Shown here piece after piece: positions 26,642 through 35,261 of a DNA stretch of 64,000 nt (within the stretch, counting starts at the first letter, position 1; every line of letters starts with the position of its first letter). The translations under genes and the position numbers were made by a program. This stretch comes from CAG-791 sp000431495 (GTDB lineage: Bacteria; Bacillota; Clostridia; Lachnospirales; Lachnospiraceae), in the NCBI GenBank assembly GCA_052117605.1, contig JBQKIT010000001.1; one strand, written 5' to 3'. The notes beneath the pieces are model-generated. The model searched no databases. It saw only the letters and a program-made list of their open reading frames with translations, and was not told the origin of the DNA.

Positions 26642-26733
26642 GAATTGATTTATGGTTACAGCTGTTAATAAAGGGGTACAGCAGATATGTCCCGGCGTAA
26701 GGCACACGCTGCAGGATGGGCGTTGGAGAAAAT

Positions 26734-28818
26734 ATGGATTCCAGATACGACGATTTTCAGGATTACGGGGAAAACGACTTCGGACGTGATGGGTATGATG
26801 ATGCGTACGATACAGATTTTCGCGGCGAATATGATCATTATAACGAGGAATATGGAAATGGAGTGTACGAGGATGACCGCTATGCGTATGCGGATGATGG
26901 TTATGCTTACGAAGAAGCTCCTTATGAGGAGGAAGTGAGCCAGCCTGCTGCCCGCCGGACAGGGAAAGGGAAAAAGAACAGAAGAACAGGCTCTTCAGCC
27001 CGGAAAGCTTCTGCAGGAACGCGGAAAAAGACGAGAACAGGAAAACGACCTGCCTCTGCCGGAAGAAAGCAGGGGAAGAAGGGACGGAAACGGAAGAAAA
27101 AGTCTGCTTCGCCGGTGTTTGCAATTCTTCTTATGATCCTGGTGCTGGGAATGGCATTTGGTGCCAAGCTTTTTCTGGACCGATATTCCTATTCTACGGA
27201 GCAGGCGGATCTTTCGGAGCAGTTCAATGTACAGGGGGCTGATGACGTGCCGATTGTCTGGGGAAATGAGCTTTCGGAAATTCATGCGAAACGGATCGAC
27301 GGCATCGATTACATGAAGCTTGATGATGTCAAAAGTCAGCTGAACAGTCGCTTCTATTATGGAAAGCAGAACGCGCAGGATGAAACCGGAATGATTCTGT
27401 ATTGCTTCCCGACGGATAAACTGAAGACGGTCGTCGGAAGCACGGAAGTTTCGACGGAGCAGGGCGGCTCCCAGACTTTGGACTACGCACCTGCCGTAAA
27501 TGTGGACGGAACCATTTATCTGGCTCTGAATTTTGTAAAGCAGTATACGAATTTCGGCATGACGGCCTATGAGAATCCAAGCCGCCTGCAGATCGACACA
27601 GCCTGGGGCGAAGAAACGGTTGCAACGATAAGCCGTAAGACGCAGATCCGTACGTCAGGAGGAATCAAGAGCCCTGTCATGGAACAGCTTGAAAAAGGAG
27701 CAAAGGTAACGGTTCTGGAACAGATGGACACCTGGTCCAAGGTGAAATCAGAGGATTCCGTCATCGGCTACGTAGAGAACCGGCGTCTTTCGGACATTCA
27801 GACGCAGACAATGACGGCAGTTGCGGACTACACAGAGCCGGAGGTTACGCATCTTACCTTTGACGGAAAAATCAACATGGCCTTCCACAATGTCTGGGGA
27901 TCACAGGGAAATGTGACCCTGACCTCGTACATGGCTCAGACCAAAACCGTGAATATCGTGGCACCGACCTGGTACTGGGTCAGCGATAACGATGGAAATG
28001 TGGAGAAGGCGGCAACACAGGAGTATGTAAACCAGGCACACAGCATGGGGTGTCAGGTGTGGGCTGTTGTGGACAACATCAATTCATCCTCCCTTCAGCA
28101 GCTTGATAATCACACATTCCTGACGACACTGGACGCCAGAACGAATTTGATCTCTCAGCTGACGGATGAAGCAAAAACCTATGGGTTTGATGGAATCAAC
28201 GTGGACTTTGAGCTGATTCCGGAGGAAAACGGCGAAGATTATATAGAATTTATCAGAGAGCTTTCCATTGCCTGCAGGAATGCGGGAATCATACTTTCGG
28301 TGGATACCTATCCGAATTTCTCGTTCAATTCCCATTATCACCTGGACGAGCAGGGAGTCTTTGCAGATTACATTGTAATTATGGGATATGACGAGCATTA
28401 CGCCGGCAGTCAGGAAGCAGGGAGCGTCGCATCGATCTCCTACGTGACACAGGGCATTCAGATGGCCCTGAACGATGGAATTGCCAAAGACCGCCTGGTC
28501 AATGCGATTCCCTTCTACAGCAGAGTCTGGGAGACAGATGGCGGTCAGGTCAGCTCAAAAGCTCTTGGCATGCAGGACATTCAGGATTACATTCAGGCTC
28601 ATGGAATGTCTGTGAACTGGAGTGCCGAAGCCGGACAGAACTATGCGGAAACGACCGAAGACGGCAGGAAGATCCAGATCTGGGTGGAGGATACGCAGTC
28701 CATTCAGCAGAAGCTGGATGTGATGCAAAGCTTTGGCATAAAAGGTGTTGCGGAATGGCGCCTGCAGTTTGAAACCGCCGACGTCTGGGATACCATCAGT
28801 AACTATATGAACCAATAA
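26734..28818 (+). CDS. Membrane-anchored GH18 protein (YaaH/SleL-like)
   Basis: Predicted cell-wall hydrolase, 694 residues, probably acting on N-acetylglucosamine linkages. Order: an acidic Tyr/Asp-rich cytoplasmic segment (1-70), a very basic Lys/Arg segment (75-122), one membrane helix (about 125-145), a copper-amine-oxidase-like domain (about 175-290), an SH3-like domain (about 290-355), then a GH18 barrel (about 375-690). The catalytic motif is FDGINVDFE with Glu493. This layout matches spore-cortex and peptidoglycan GH18 enzymes but with an unusually long charged cytoplasmic head. Start 26734 has GGAG 5 bp upstream; an earlier ATG at 26716 does not. Follows an extended -10 promoter. Confidence 0.86.
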   Translation: MDSRYDDFQDYGENDFGRDGYDDAYDTDFRGEYDHYNEEYGNGVYEDDRYAYADDGYAYEEAPYEEEVSQPAARRTGKGKKNRRTGSSARKASAGTRKKTRTGKRPASAGRKQGKKGRKRKKKSASPVFAILLMILVLGMAFGAKLFLDRYSYSTEQADLSEQFNVQGADDVPIVWGNELSEIHAKRIDGIDYMKLDDVKSQLNSRFYYGKQNAQDETGMILYCFPTDKLKTVVGSTEVSTEQGGSQTLDYAPAVNVDGTIYLALNFVKQYTNFGMTAYENPSRLQIDTAWGEETVATISRKTQIRTSGGIKSPVMEQLEKGAKVTVLEQMDTWSKVKSEDSVIGYVENRRLSDIQTQTMTAVADYTEPEVTHLTFDGKINMAFHNVWGSQGNVTLTSYMAQTKTVNIVAPTWYWVSDNDGNVEKAATQEYVNQAHSMGCQVWAVVDNINSSSLQQLDNHTFLTTLDARTNLISQLTDEAKTYGFDGINVDFELIPEENGEDYIEFIRELSIACRNAGIILSVDTYPNFSFNSHYHLDEQGVFADYIVIMGYDEHYAGSQEAGSVASISYVTQGIQMALNDGIAKDRLVNAIPFYSRVWETDGGQVSSKALGMQDIQDYIQAHGMSVNWSAEAGQNYAETTEDGRKIQIWVEDTQSIQQKLDVMQSFGIKGVAEWRLQFETADVWDTISNYMNQ

Positions 28819-28921
28819 TTCAGAACGGCAGCCCATCTCAGAAAAGGCTTTCGCAAGCTCGCTTGCAGGAAGCCTTTTCTGAGATGGGCTATCGGATGAA
28901 AACTTGAGATGCCGTTCTGAA
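28819..28921. repeat. 103-bp nested foldback (three inverted-repeat arms)
   Basis: Outer arms TTCAGAACGGCA (28819-28830) and TGCCGTTCTGAA (28910-28921) are perfect over 12 bp. Inner arms at 28831-28850 and 28870-28889 (GCCCATCTCAGAAAAGGCTT and its complement) are perfect over 20 bp. A 6-bp hairpin GCAAGC/GCTTGC sits at the tip (28853-28866). The right side has an unpaired 20-nt insert (28890-28909). No T-run follows either arm, so it is not a standard terminator. It lies directly after the GH18 stop and 22 bp before the Sua5 start. It could be a small non-autonomous element or an RNA structure. Confidence 0.75.
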
Positions 28922-28943
28922 GGAATGAGAAGGTGATTTTGAA

Positions 28944-30032
28944 GTGATTACGCAGTATGTTTCCATGACAGAGGCAGAAATTGACGAGGCCGCAATTGAG
29001 CGGGCAGGTCAGATTCTGAAGGACGGAGGTCTGGTGGCGTTTCCGACAGAGACCGTGTACGGACTTGGCGGAGATGCACTGAATCCGGAATCCTCCCGCA
29101 AGATTTATGCAGCAAAGGGAAGACCCTCGGACAATCCCCTGATCGTACATGTGTGCCGGCTGGAGGATATCCCGCCTATCGTGAAGGAAATGCCGGAAGC
29201 GGCAATCAAGCTTGCAAAGGCATTCTGGCCGGGACCTCTGACAATGATTTTCCGCAAGAATGAAAAGGTTCCCTATGCAACAACCGGAGGCCTGGATACG
29301 GTAGCAATCCGTTTTCCGAGCAACCGGATTGCACAGGCTCTGATTGACGCAGAGGGCGGATATATTGCTGCTCCTTCGGCCAATAAGTCCGGAAGACCTT
29401 CCCCTACGATTGCGTTATACTGTAAGGAGGATCTGGATGGCCGCGTGGATATGATCATTGATGGCGGCGAGGTGGGAATCGGCCTGGAATCCACAATTAT
29501 CGATCTTACGGAGAAGGAGCCTACGATTCTGAGACCCGGCTATATTACGCAGAACATGCTCTCCGAGGTGCTTGGAAGCGTGGAGGTGGATCGGACCATT
29601 CTGTCAGCGGATTCCAAAGAAAAGCCGAAGGCACCCGGAATGAAATACCGGCACTATGCGCCGAAGGGAGATCTGACAATCGTCGAGGGTGAACCGGACA
29701 GAGTTGCAGCATATATCAACGGCAAACTGGAAGAGGCCAAGGAAGCAGGGGAGCGCACAGGAGTCATCTGCACAGATGAGACAAGGGGATTGTATCATGC
29801 GGACTGTGTCAAGAGCGCAGGAAGCCGTCGGGATGAAGACGAGATTGCAAGAGAGCTTTTCCGGATTCTGCGGGAATTTGATGATGAGAAATGCACGGTA
29901 ATGTATTCGGAGTCCTTCCGGGATCAGGAAATCGGAGACGTTTCCGGAAAGACAGCTGCGCAGGGGGGCTTTGGCATGGCAATCATGAACCGCCTGATGA
30001 AGGCTGCCGGGCAGAAGATCATTCAGGTATAA
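28944..30032 (+). CDS. L-threonylcarbamoyladenylate synthase (Sua5 type)
   Basis: Makes threonylcarbamoyl-AMP from threonine, bicarbonate and ATP, the first step of the t6A tRNA modification; 362 residues. The catalytic YrdC-like domain covers about 10-205 (GGLVAFPTETVYGLGGDA, KGRPSDNPLIVH, SANKSGRPSPT). A linker (APGMKYRHYAPKGDLTIV) and the C-terminal Sua5 domain follow, so it is the long Sua5 form rather than short TsaC. Start is GTG at 28944, supported by AAGGTGA 7 bp upstream. Followed at 72 bp by rpiB. Confidence 0.95.
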   Translation: MITQYVSMTEAEIDEAAIERAGQILKDGGLVAFPTETVYGLGGDALNPESSRKIYAAKGRPSDNPLIVHVCRLEDIPPIVKEMPEAAIKLAKAFWPGPLTMIFRKNEKVPYATTGGLDTVAIRFPSNRIAQALIDAEGGYIAAPSANKSGRPSPTIALYCKEDLDGRVDMIIDGGEVGIGLESTIIDLTEKEPTILRPGYITQNMLSEVLGSVEVDRTILSADSKEKPKAPGMKYRHYAPKGDLTIVEGEPDRVAAYINGKLEEAKEAGERTGVICTDETRGLYHADCVKSAGSRRDEDEIARELFRILREFDDEKCTVMYSESFRDQEIGDVSGKTAAQGGFGMAIMNRLMKAAGQKIIQV

Positions 30033-30104
30033 GGCGGATACAGATTCCGGTGTATTACGAAATGCAAGGTGCCGCGAAAAGCGGAAGAAAAGGGGGAACA
30101 GAAA

Positions 30105-30551
30105 ATGATCATAGCAATTGCAAGCGATCACGGGGGCCTGGATCTGAAGACCGCTGTCATTCGCCATCTGGAAGACAAGGGATATGAAGTCAGGGATTTT
30201 GGAACCAGGGACAAGGCATCCTGCGACTATCCTGATTTTGCAGGCCCTGCGGCCAAGGCTGTCGCTTCGGGGGAAGCGGAGAAGGGAATTGTGATCTGCA
30301 CGACCGGAATCGGCGTTTCCATTACAGCAAATAAGATTTCCGGAATCCGGTGCGCACTCTGTCATGATGTTACAACGGCGCGTCTTACAAGACTTCATAA
30401 TGATGCCAATGTGCTTGCAATCGGTGCGGGCGTCATCGGAGAAAATGTGGCCATGGATGTGGTCGATACGTTCCTTTCCACGGCTTTTTCCGGAGAAGAA
30501 CGGCATGCAAGACGCATCGCAAAGATTGCAGAATATGAGAAAAAGCAGTAA
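30105..30551 (+). CDS. rpiB: Ribose 5-phosphate isomerase B
   Basis: Interconverts ribulose 5-phosphate and ribose 5-phosphate in the pentose phosphate pathway; 148 residues. IAIASDHGGLDLK at the N-terminus, the active-site Cys/Thr block GIVICTTGIGVSI and NDANVLAIGAGVIGE are diagnostic of RpiB. ATG 30105 has AAGGGGG upstream. It precedes upp by 68 bp in a nucleotide-metabolism run. Confidence 0.95.
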   Translation: MIIAIASDHGGLDLKTAVIRHLEDKGYEVRDFGTRDKASCDYPDFAGPAAKAVASGEAEKGIVICTTGIGVSITANKISGIRCALCHDVTTARLTRLHNDANVLAIGAGVIGENVAMDVVDTFLSTAFSGEERHARRIAKIAEYEKKQ

Positions 30552-30619
30552 AAACAAAGCATGTACATGCCGCTTTGCGGCTGCATTAAACGCGCAAGGG
30601 CGCAGAATCGAGGAGAAAA

Positions 30620-31249
30620 ATGGCAAAAGTAGTAGTAATGGATCACCCGCTGATTCAGCACAAGATCGGATTTATCCGCAGAAGAACAACAGGAACCAAG
30701 GCATTTCGTGAGACCGTAGGCGAGATTGCAATGCTGATCTGCTATGAGGCAACCCGCGACCTGGAGCTGGAGGATGTGGAAATTGATACCCCCGTAGCAC
30801 ACTGCACGGCCAAGCAGCTGAAGGGTAAGAAGCTGGCGGTTGTTCCGATTCTTCGCGCAGGTCTTGGCATGGTGGACGGAATGCTGAAGATGATTCCTGC
30901 AGCAAAGGTTGGACACATCGGCATGTATCGTGATCCTGAGACTTTGAAGCCGGTAGAGTATTACTGCAAGCTTCCGGCAGATTGTGCGGATCGTGAGGTT
31001 TTCGTCGTAGATCCCATGCTGGCAACGGGCGGCTCTTCGATTGATGCGGTAACCCAGCTGAAGAAGCACGGATGCACGAAGATTCATTTCCTCTGCATCA
31101 TCGCTGCTCCGGAAGGTGTAAAGGCCTTTACAGAAGCTCATCCTGATGTAGATCTCTACATCGGTGCAATGGATGATCATCTGAACGAGCACTGCTATAT
31201 CGTTCCCGGCCTTGGCGACGCAGGCGATCGTATTTTCGGCACGAAATAA
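30620..31249 (+). CDS. upp: Uracil phosphoribosyltransferase
   Basis: Salvage enzyme making UMP from uracil and PRPP; 209 residues. It begins VVVMDHPLIQHKIGFIRR, and the PRPP-binding loop is VVDPMLATGGSSIDAV. The C-terminal uracil site GLGDAGDRIFGTK is intact. GAGGAG precedes the ATG. A dCMP deaminase gene follows 16 bp later. Confidence 0.97.
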   Translation: MAKVVVMDHPLIQHKIGFIRRRTTGTKAFRETVGEIAMLICYEATRDLELEDVEIDTPVAHCTAKQLKGKKLAVVPILRAGLGMVDGMLKMIPAAKVGHIGMYRDPETLKPVEYYCKLPADCADREVFVVDPMLATGGSSIDAVTQLKKHGCTKIHFLCIIAAPEGVKAFTEAHPDVDLYIGAMDDHLNEHCYIVPGLGDAGDRIFGTK

Positions 31250-31265
31250 AAACGGAGAGGTTCGT

Positions 31266-31751
31266 ATGTCATCAAAGAGAGCGGACTATATTTCCTGGGA
31301 TGAGTATTTTATGGGAGTAGCGGATCTTGCGGGCATGAGGTCCAAGGATCCGAACACACAGGTTGGCTCCTGCATTGTGAGCAGAGAACACAAGATTCTC
31401 TCCATCGGCTATAATGGCATGCCGTCCGGCTGCGATGATGACCAGTTTCCCTGGGATCGTGACGGGGCAGTGCTGATGACGAAGTATCCGTATGTGACAC
31501 ACAGCGAACTGAATGCTATCCTGAATTATCGCGGCGGTTCACTGGAGAATTCCACACTGTATGTATCCCTGTTCCCCTGCAATGAATGTGCCAAGGCCAT
31601 CATTCAGGCAGGGATCCGTAAGGTTATCTACAAGAGCGATAAGTATGCCGACACAGACTCCAATATTGCCAGCAAGCGCATGTTTGATGCTGCCGGTGTG
31701 AGCTATGAGCAGTATCAGGCAACCGGCCGCCGCATCGAACTGTCGGTGTGA
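31266..31751 (+). CDS. Deoxycytidylate deaminase
   Basis: Zinc enzyme that deaminates dCMP to dUMP for dTTP synthesis; 161 residues. Family motifs are SKDPNTQVGSCIV, the zinc/proton-shuttle motif HSELNAI and PCNECAK. Similar to B. subtilis ComEB. ATG 31266 has GGAGAGG upstream. It forms a pyrimidine pair with upp. Confidence 0.93.
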   Translation: MSSKRADYISWDEYFMGVADLAGMRSKDPNTQVGSCIVSREHKILSIGYNGMPSGCDDDQFPWDRDGAVLMTKYPYVTHSELNAILNYRGGSLENSTLYVSLFPCNECAKAIIQAGIRKVIYKSDKYADTDSNIASKRMFDAAGVSYEQYQATGRRIELSV

Positions 31752-31766
31752 GCATGGCGGCTGCAG

Positions 31767-31784
31767 CGGTCAGAATTCTGACCG
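31767..31784. promoter_or_regulatory. 18-bp perfect palindrome before the SleB-type gene
   Basis: CGGTCAGAATTCTGACCG is perfectly self-complementary. It lies 16 bp after the dCMP deaminase stop and 7 bp before the next ATG. ATAATTT follows it. It could be an operator, a weak terminator or a translation-blocking stem. Confidence 0.45.
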
Positions 31785-31791
31785 ATAATTT

Positions 31792-33054
31792 ATGATCATT
31801 CACAAACAGCCAAACTCAAAATTTTGCTTCAGAAACTGCACAGAGCTATTTCGCAAATTTCTCCGGGGAGGAAGTGTCCTCTCCGGAGTACTTGTGGTAT
31901 CTGTCATGGCCGGTTCGCTGCAGGTGTATGCTACACAGGAAACTCAACAGGCATTGGATAAGGCCAGACAGGAAGCAAATGAGACCAGAAAGGCGATCGG
32001 TGAGAATAAGGATACGCTGGATGCCCTGAATGATACGAAAAGCGATCTTTCCGAACAGTGGAGCAATCTGAATTCGCAGCTGAGCGGTATTACTTCAAAT
32101 CTGGCGGAATTATCGGCAAAGATCAATGATAAGCAGGGAGAGATCTCAGCGAAGCAGGAGGAGATTTCACAGACTGAGAAAGAGCTGGAGGAAGCGGTTC
32201 AGACGCAGGAAGAGCAGTATGCTGCGATGAAGAAGAGAATTCAGTTCCTGTATGAGCGCGGAAACCGCTTTTATCTGGAAATTCTGCTTCACTCCGGGTC
32301 ATATGGGGATCTGCTGAATAAGAGCAGCTACATTAAGCAGCTGAATGATTACGACACAAAGACGCTGGAAAAATATAAGGAAACCGCAAAAGAAATTCAA
32401 CAGCACAAGCAGGCGCTTGAGCAGGAGCAGGAAGCTCTTGAGAAGCAGCAGGATGAGCTGGAGGACCTCAGAAGTGAAGCAAACAATAAGGCAGGACAGG
32501 TGTCAGGACTTCTGACGCAGACGGCCGGTTCTCTGAACTCCGCAAATGCGCAGATTTCCTCGGCCCAGGACGCAGTGGATGCACTTCAGGATCAGCTGGA
32601 TTCACAGAATGCAACCGTGTCTGCACTGGAGAAGCAGCTTGCGGAGGAAAGGCGTCTGCAGGAGCTCTCAAATGCGTCGGTATGGCGCAATCTCTCTGAA
32701 ATCAGCTTTGCGGATCAGGACCGATATCTTCTTGCAAATCTGATCTACTGCGAGGCGGGCGGAGAGCCGTATGAGGGACAGGTCGCGGTCGGCGCTGTTG
32801 TGTTGAACCGGGTAAAGTCAGGAGCCTTTCCGGGGACGGTATCGGAGGTCATTTACCAGAGATGGCAGTTTGAACCTGCCATGACCGGACGGCTTGCGCT
32901 TGCGTTGTCGGAAAACCGGGCAACGGATTCCTGCTATCAGGCGGCAGATGCAGCTATGGCAGGACAGACAACGGTCGGCGACTGCCTGTTTTTCCGGACA
33001 CCGATCCCGCAGATTGAACCGAAGTACAGAATCGGCGGACATATTTTTTACTGA
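31792..33054 (+). CDS. Secreted coiled-coil cell wall hydrolase (SleB type)
   Basis: Secreted 420-residue protein. An N-terminal basic region and hydrophobic segment (GGSVLSGVLVVSVMAGSLQVYA, about 26-47) make a signal peptide with cleavage likely after VYA. Residues about 50-285 form a long Gln/Glu-rich coiled coil like that of PcsB/EnvC. The C-terminus (about 300-420) is a SleB-type hydrolase domain (DRYLLANLIYCEAGGEPYEGQVAVGAVVLNRV), with the expected catalytic Glu in CEAGGE. SleB domains hydrolyse peptidoglycan. No ribosome binding site precedes ATG 31792, so the start is uncertain. Ends with a terminator. Confidence 0.85.
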   Translation: MIIHKQPNSKFCFRNCTELFRKFLRGGSVLSGVLVVSVMAGSLQVYATQETQQALDKARQEANETRKAIGENKDTLDALNDTKSDLSEQWSNLNSQLSGITSNLAELSAKINDKQGEISAKQEEISQTEKELEEAVQTQEEQYAAMKKRIQFLYERGNRFYLEILLHSGSYGDLLNKSSYIKQLNDYDTKTLEKYKETAKEIQQHKQALEQEQEALEKQQDELEDLRSEANNKAGQVSGLLTQTAGSLNSANAQISSAQDAVDALQDQLDSQNATVSALEKQLAEERRLQELSNASVWRNLSEISFADQDRYLLANLIYCEAGGEPYEGQVAVGAVVLNRVKSGAFPGTVSEVIYQRWQFEPAMTGRLALALSENRATDSCYQAADAAMAGQTTVGDCLFFRTPIPQIEPKYRIGGHIFY

Positions 33055-33088
33055 GCATCATCATGTGAAAAGGATAATGAACCTGGAG

Positions 33089-33122
33089 AAAGCGGCGAAA
33101 ACACGAAGTTTCGCTGCTTTTT
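33089..33122 (+). terminator. Terminator after the SleB-type gene
   Basis: A 12-bp stem (AAAGCGGCGAAA/TTTCGCTGCTTT, one G-U), 8-nt loop, and TTTTT at the 3' side. It separates the upstream genes from the ATP synthase operon. Confidence 0.85.
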
Positions 33123-33206
33123 CCATTTGCGGCTCAAACTGTGCAAAACGCTATGATTGAGGATGACCATTTCCTTTGGACTTGTCTATTTTTGCAATTT
33201 CTTTCA

Positions 33207-33235
33207 TTGCACAGACAGAGAAATAAGTGTATCAT
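33207..33235 (+). promoter_or_regulatory. Promoter of the ATP synthase operon
   Basis: TTGCAC (33207-33212) and TATCAT (33230-33235) have a 17-bp spacer. The predicted start near 33242 gives a leader of about 100 bases before the first gene. Confidence 0.7.
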
Positions 33236-33340
33236 CAGATTTAATTCGGAATAGTGACCTGTCAGTTTTGGATACTGTAACGAAAACGGTTTTGTCGAGT
33301 CAGATGCATCTGCGAGAGCAGAAGGGGAAAGGCTGGTACC

Positions 33341-33598
33341 ATGAGGGATCTTTCAAGATTCATGAGGAATCTGTCCCTGATCGGGCAGTTCGGAGTTTCT
33401 CTTGTTACTCCGATCCTGATGTGTCTTGCCGGGTGCTATCTTCTGATCTCGAAGCTTGGACTTGGCAGCTGGGTCTATCTGCCGGGATTTGTTCTCGGAC
33501 TTGGCTCGTCCTTTATGACTGCATATAAGGTTTATCTGTCCGCAGTGAAGAAGAGCGGGAAGGAAACTCATAAAACAGCCTTTAACCGGCATTATTAA
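33341..33598 (+). CDS. AtpZ-like ATP synthase-associated membrane protein
   Basis: An 85-residue protein with two membrane helices (about 18-37 and 44-65) separated by a short glycine-containing turn (KLGLGSWVYLPG). Size, topology and place as first gene of the atp operon match AtpZ/AtpI-type proteins, which are associated with Fo assembly or Mg2+ handling. The binding site is GGGGAAAGG. Confidence 0.75.
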   Translation: MRDLSRFMRNLSLIGQFGVSLVTPILMCLAGCYLLISKLGLGSWVYLPGFVLGLGSSFMTAYKVYLSAVKKSGKETHKTAFNRHY

Positions 33599-33628
33599 GA
33601 ATTTCAGAAAAGGGAGACAGAAGAAGGA

Positions 33629-34084
33629 ATGAAGTTATCCGCTGCGGTGCAGGAATCTACAAAGTTTGTCACGAAAGGAACGGCAGCGGCTTCGGCTGTT
33701 ATGCTTCTTGCTTTTCTGCTTCTGCATCTGGTGATTCCGCAGGTTCCGTTCGATGCAGGTGTCGTAATCAGCGGAGCACTTGGATGCGCTGTTGCGGCAG
33801 GAAACTTTTTTCTGATGGCACTGGTTGCCGAGAAAGCGGCAGCCGATGATAATTACGACAATGCAAAGCGCAGGATGACGCTGAGCTATCGCTACCGCAC
33901 ACTGGGGCAGCTGCTGTTTGTGGTTCTGGTCATTGTGATTCCGGGGCTGAATTTCGTGGCAGGAATTCTTCCGCTGCTGATTCCGGGAGCACTGATTCGC
34001 GGGAAAGGCGTGGCTGATTACAAGAAGATGCGGGCGAAGGAAAAGGCTGCAGAAGAAGCAGCTCCAACAGAAAAAGAGAGGTGA
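33629..34084 (+). CDS. atpI: AtpI-like ATP synthase subunit I
   Basis: A 151-residue membrane protein with about four helices and a charged Lys/Ala/Glu-rich tail. It resembles ATP synthase I proteins that assist c-ring assembly. It lies between the AtpZ-like gene and atpB, the standard place for atpI in Firmicutes. Sequence conservation in this family is low, so the call rests on topology and position. Confidence 0.75.
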   Translation: MKLSAAVQESTKFVTKGTAAASAVMLLAFLLLHLVIPQVPFDAGVVISGALGCAVAAGNFFLMALVAEKAAADDNYDNAKRRMTLSYRYRTLGQLLFVVLVIVIPGLNFVAGILPLLIPGALIRGKGVADYKKMRAKEKAAEEAAPTEKER

Positions 34085-34093
34085 TACGATTCT

Positions 34094-34855
34094 ATGGAAT
34101 TTTCGATTGAAGGCGCAAAAATCTTCGCGAGGATCCCCACGGGAATCCCGGTTCTCGGCGATTTTCTGATCAGTGAAACACTGGTTGTTTCCTGGGTCGT
34201 GATGGGAATCATATTGGCACTGTGCCTGTTCCTCACACATGATCTGAAGGTGGAGCATATTACGAAGCGACAGGCGGTGGCTGAATGGCTGGTGGAGCTG
34301 AGCACGAACTTTGTACGCAACAATACGGGCGGCACGAAGTTTGATGCATTGATTCCGTTCATTGCGGCGTTGTTCTCTACGAGTATTATTTCCAACCTCA
34401 TCTGTCTGGTGGGCGTCTGGAGCCCGACCGCCGATCTTTCTACGGAAGCAGCCTGGGCAGTTGTCGTATTCATTATGATTACCGCAACGAAGATTAAGAC
34501 CAGCGGACTGGGCGGATATCTGAAGGGGTATACTCAGCCGATTGCGGTCATGACACCGTTTAACGTTCTTTCTGAGCTGGCAACTCCGGTTTCAATGGCC
34601 TGCCGTCATTTCGGCAATATTCTTTCCGGCGTAGTTATTGACGGACTGATTTACTGGGCACTGGCACTTGCATCTTCCGCTCTTCTCGGACTGATTCCGG
34701 GAGCGGTCGGGAAGGTACTTTCCCAGATCCCGATTCTGTCTGTCGGTATTCCGGCCATCTCATCCTTGTATTTTGACTGGTTTACCGGATTCATGCAGGC
34801 ATTTATTTTCTGCATGCTGACGGTCATGTACATTGCAAATGCTGCGGAGGAATAA
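34094..34855 (+). CDS. atpB: F1Fo ATP synthase subunit a
   Basis: Membrane subunit that forms the two ion half-channels next to the c-ring; 253 residues with about six helices. The C-terminal half carries the conserved helices: FNVLSELATPVSMACRHFGNILSGVV, with the essential arginine in CRHFGN, then FDWFTGFMQAFIFCMLTVMY. It starts 10 bp after atpI with AAAGAGAGG upstream. Whether the stalk carries Na+ or H+ is considered under atpE. Confidence 0.96.
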   Translation: MEFSIEGAKIFARIPTGIPVLGDFLISETLVVSWVVMGIILALCLFLTHDLKVEHITKRQAVAEWLVELSTNFVRNNTGGTKFDALIPFIAALFSTSIISNLICLVGVWSPTADLSTEAAWAVVVFIMITATKIKTSGLGGYLKGYTQPIAVMTPFNVLSELATPVSMACRHFGNILSGVVIDGLIYWALALASSALLGLIPGAVGKVLSQIPILSVGIPAISSLYFDWFTGFMQAFIFCMLTVMYIANAAEE

Positions 34856-34958
34856 ATCGCGGCGGGAAAACGGTAACACCCTGGGCTTTTGCTTTTGCAA
34901 AACCCGGTGAGCATAAAAATCTTTATCACCCTAAACTTATAAGTACAGGAGGTATAAC

Positions 34959-35240
34959 ATGGGAGATTTTCAGCTGTTGGCAAGAGGTATTGCACTGGCA
35001 GGATGCGGAATCGGAGCCGGATGTGCACTGATTGCAGGTATCGGACCTGGTATCGGTGAAGGAAATGCGGTTGCAAAGGCATTGGAAGCGATCGGAAGAC
35101 AGCCGGAGTGCAAGAGTGATGTCACCAGTACAATGCTGCTTGGCTGCGCAATTGCCGAGACCACCGGTATCTACGGATTCGTAACCGGCCTTCTTCTGAT
35201 CTTTGTGGCACCCGGAATGTTCATGAACTATCTGAAGTAA
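34959..35240 (+). CDS. atpE: F1Fo ATP synthase subunit c (two-glutamate type)
   Basis: Rotor-ring subunit, 93 residues, with two membrane helices joined by the polar loop RQPE (47-50). The ion-binding carboxylate is Glu67 in AIAETTGIYG. It is followed by Thr68, Thr69 and Tyr72, residues associated with sodium coordination. At the position of Gln32 in the Na+ ring of Ilyobacter there is a second acid, Glu34 (GIGPGIGEGNA). Known rings with this two-carboxylate motif, as in Fusobacterium, bind Na+. A sodium-driven enzyme is therefore likely but inferred. AGGAGGT precedes the ATG. Confidence 0.96.
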   Translation: MGDFQLLARGIALAGCGIGAGCALIAGIGPGIGEGNAVAKALEAIGRQPECKSDVTSTMLLGCAIAETTGIYGFVTGLLLIFVAPGMFMNYLK

Positions 35241-35261
35241 TCGGCGGCGAAAGGAGCGGTT

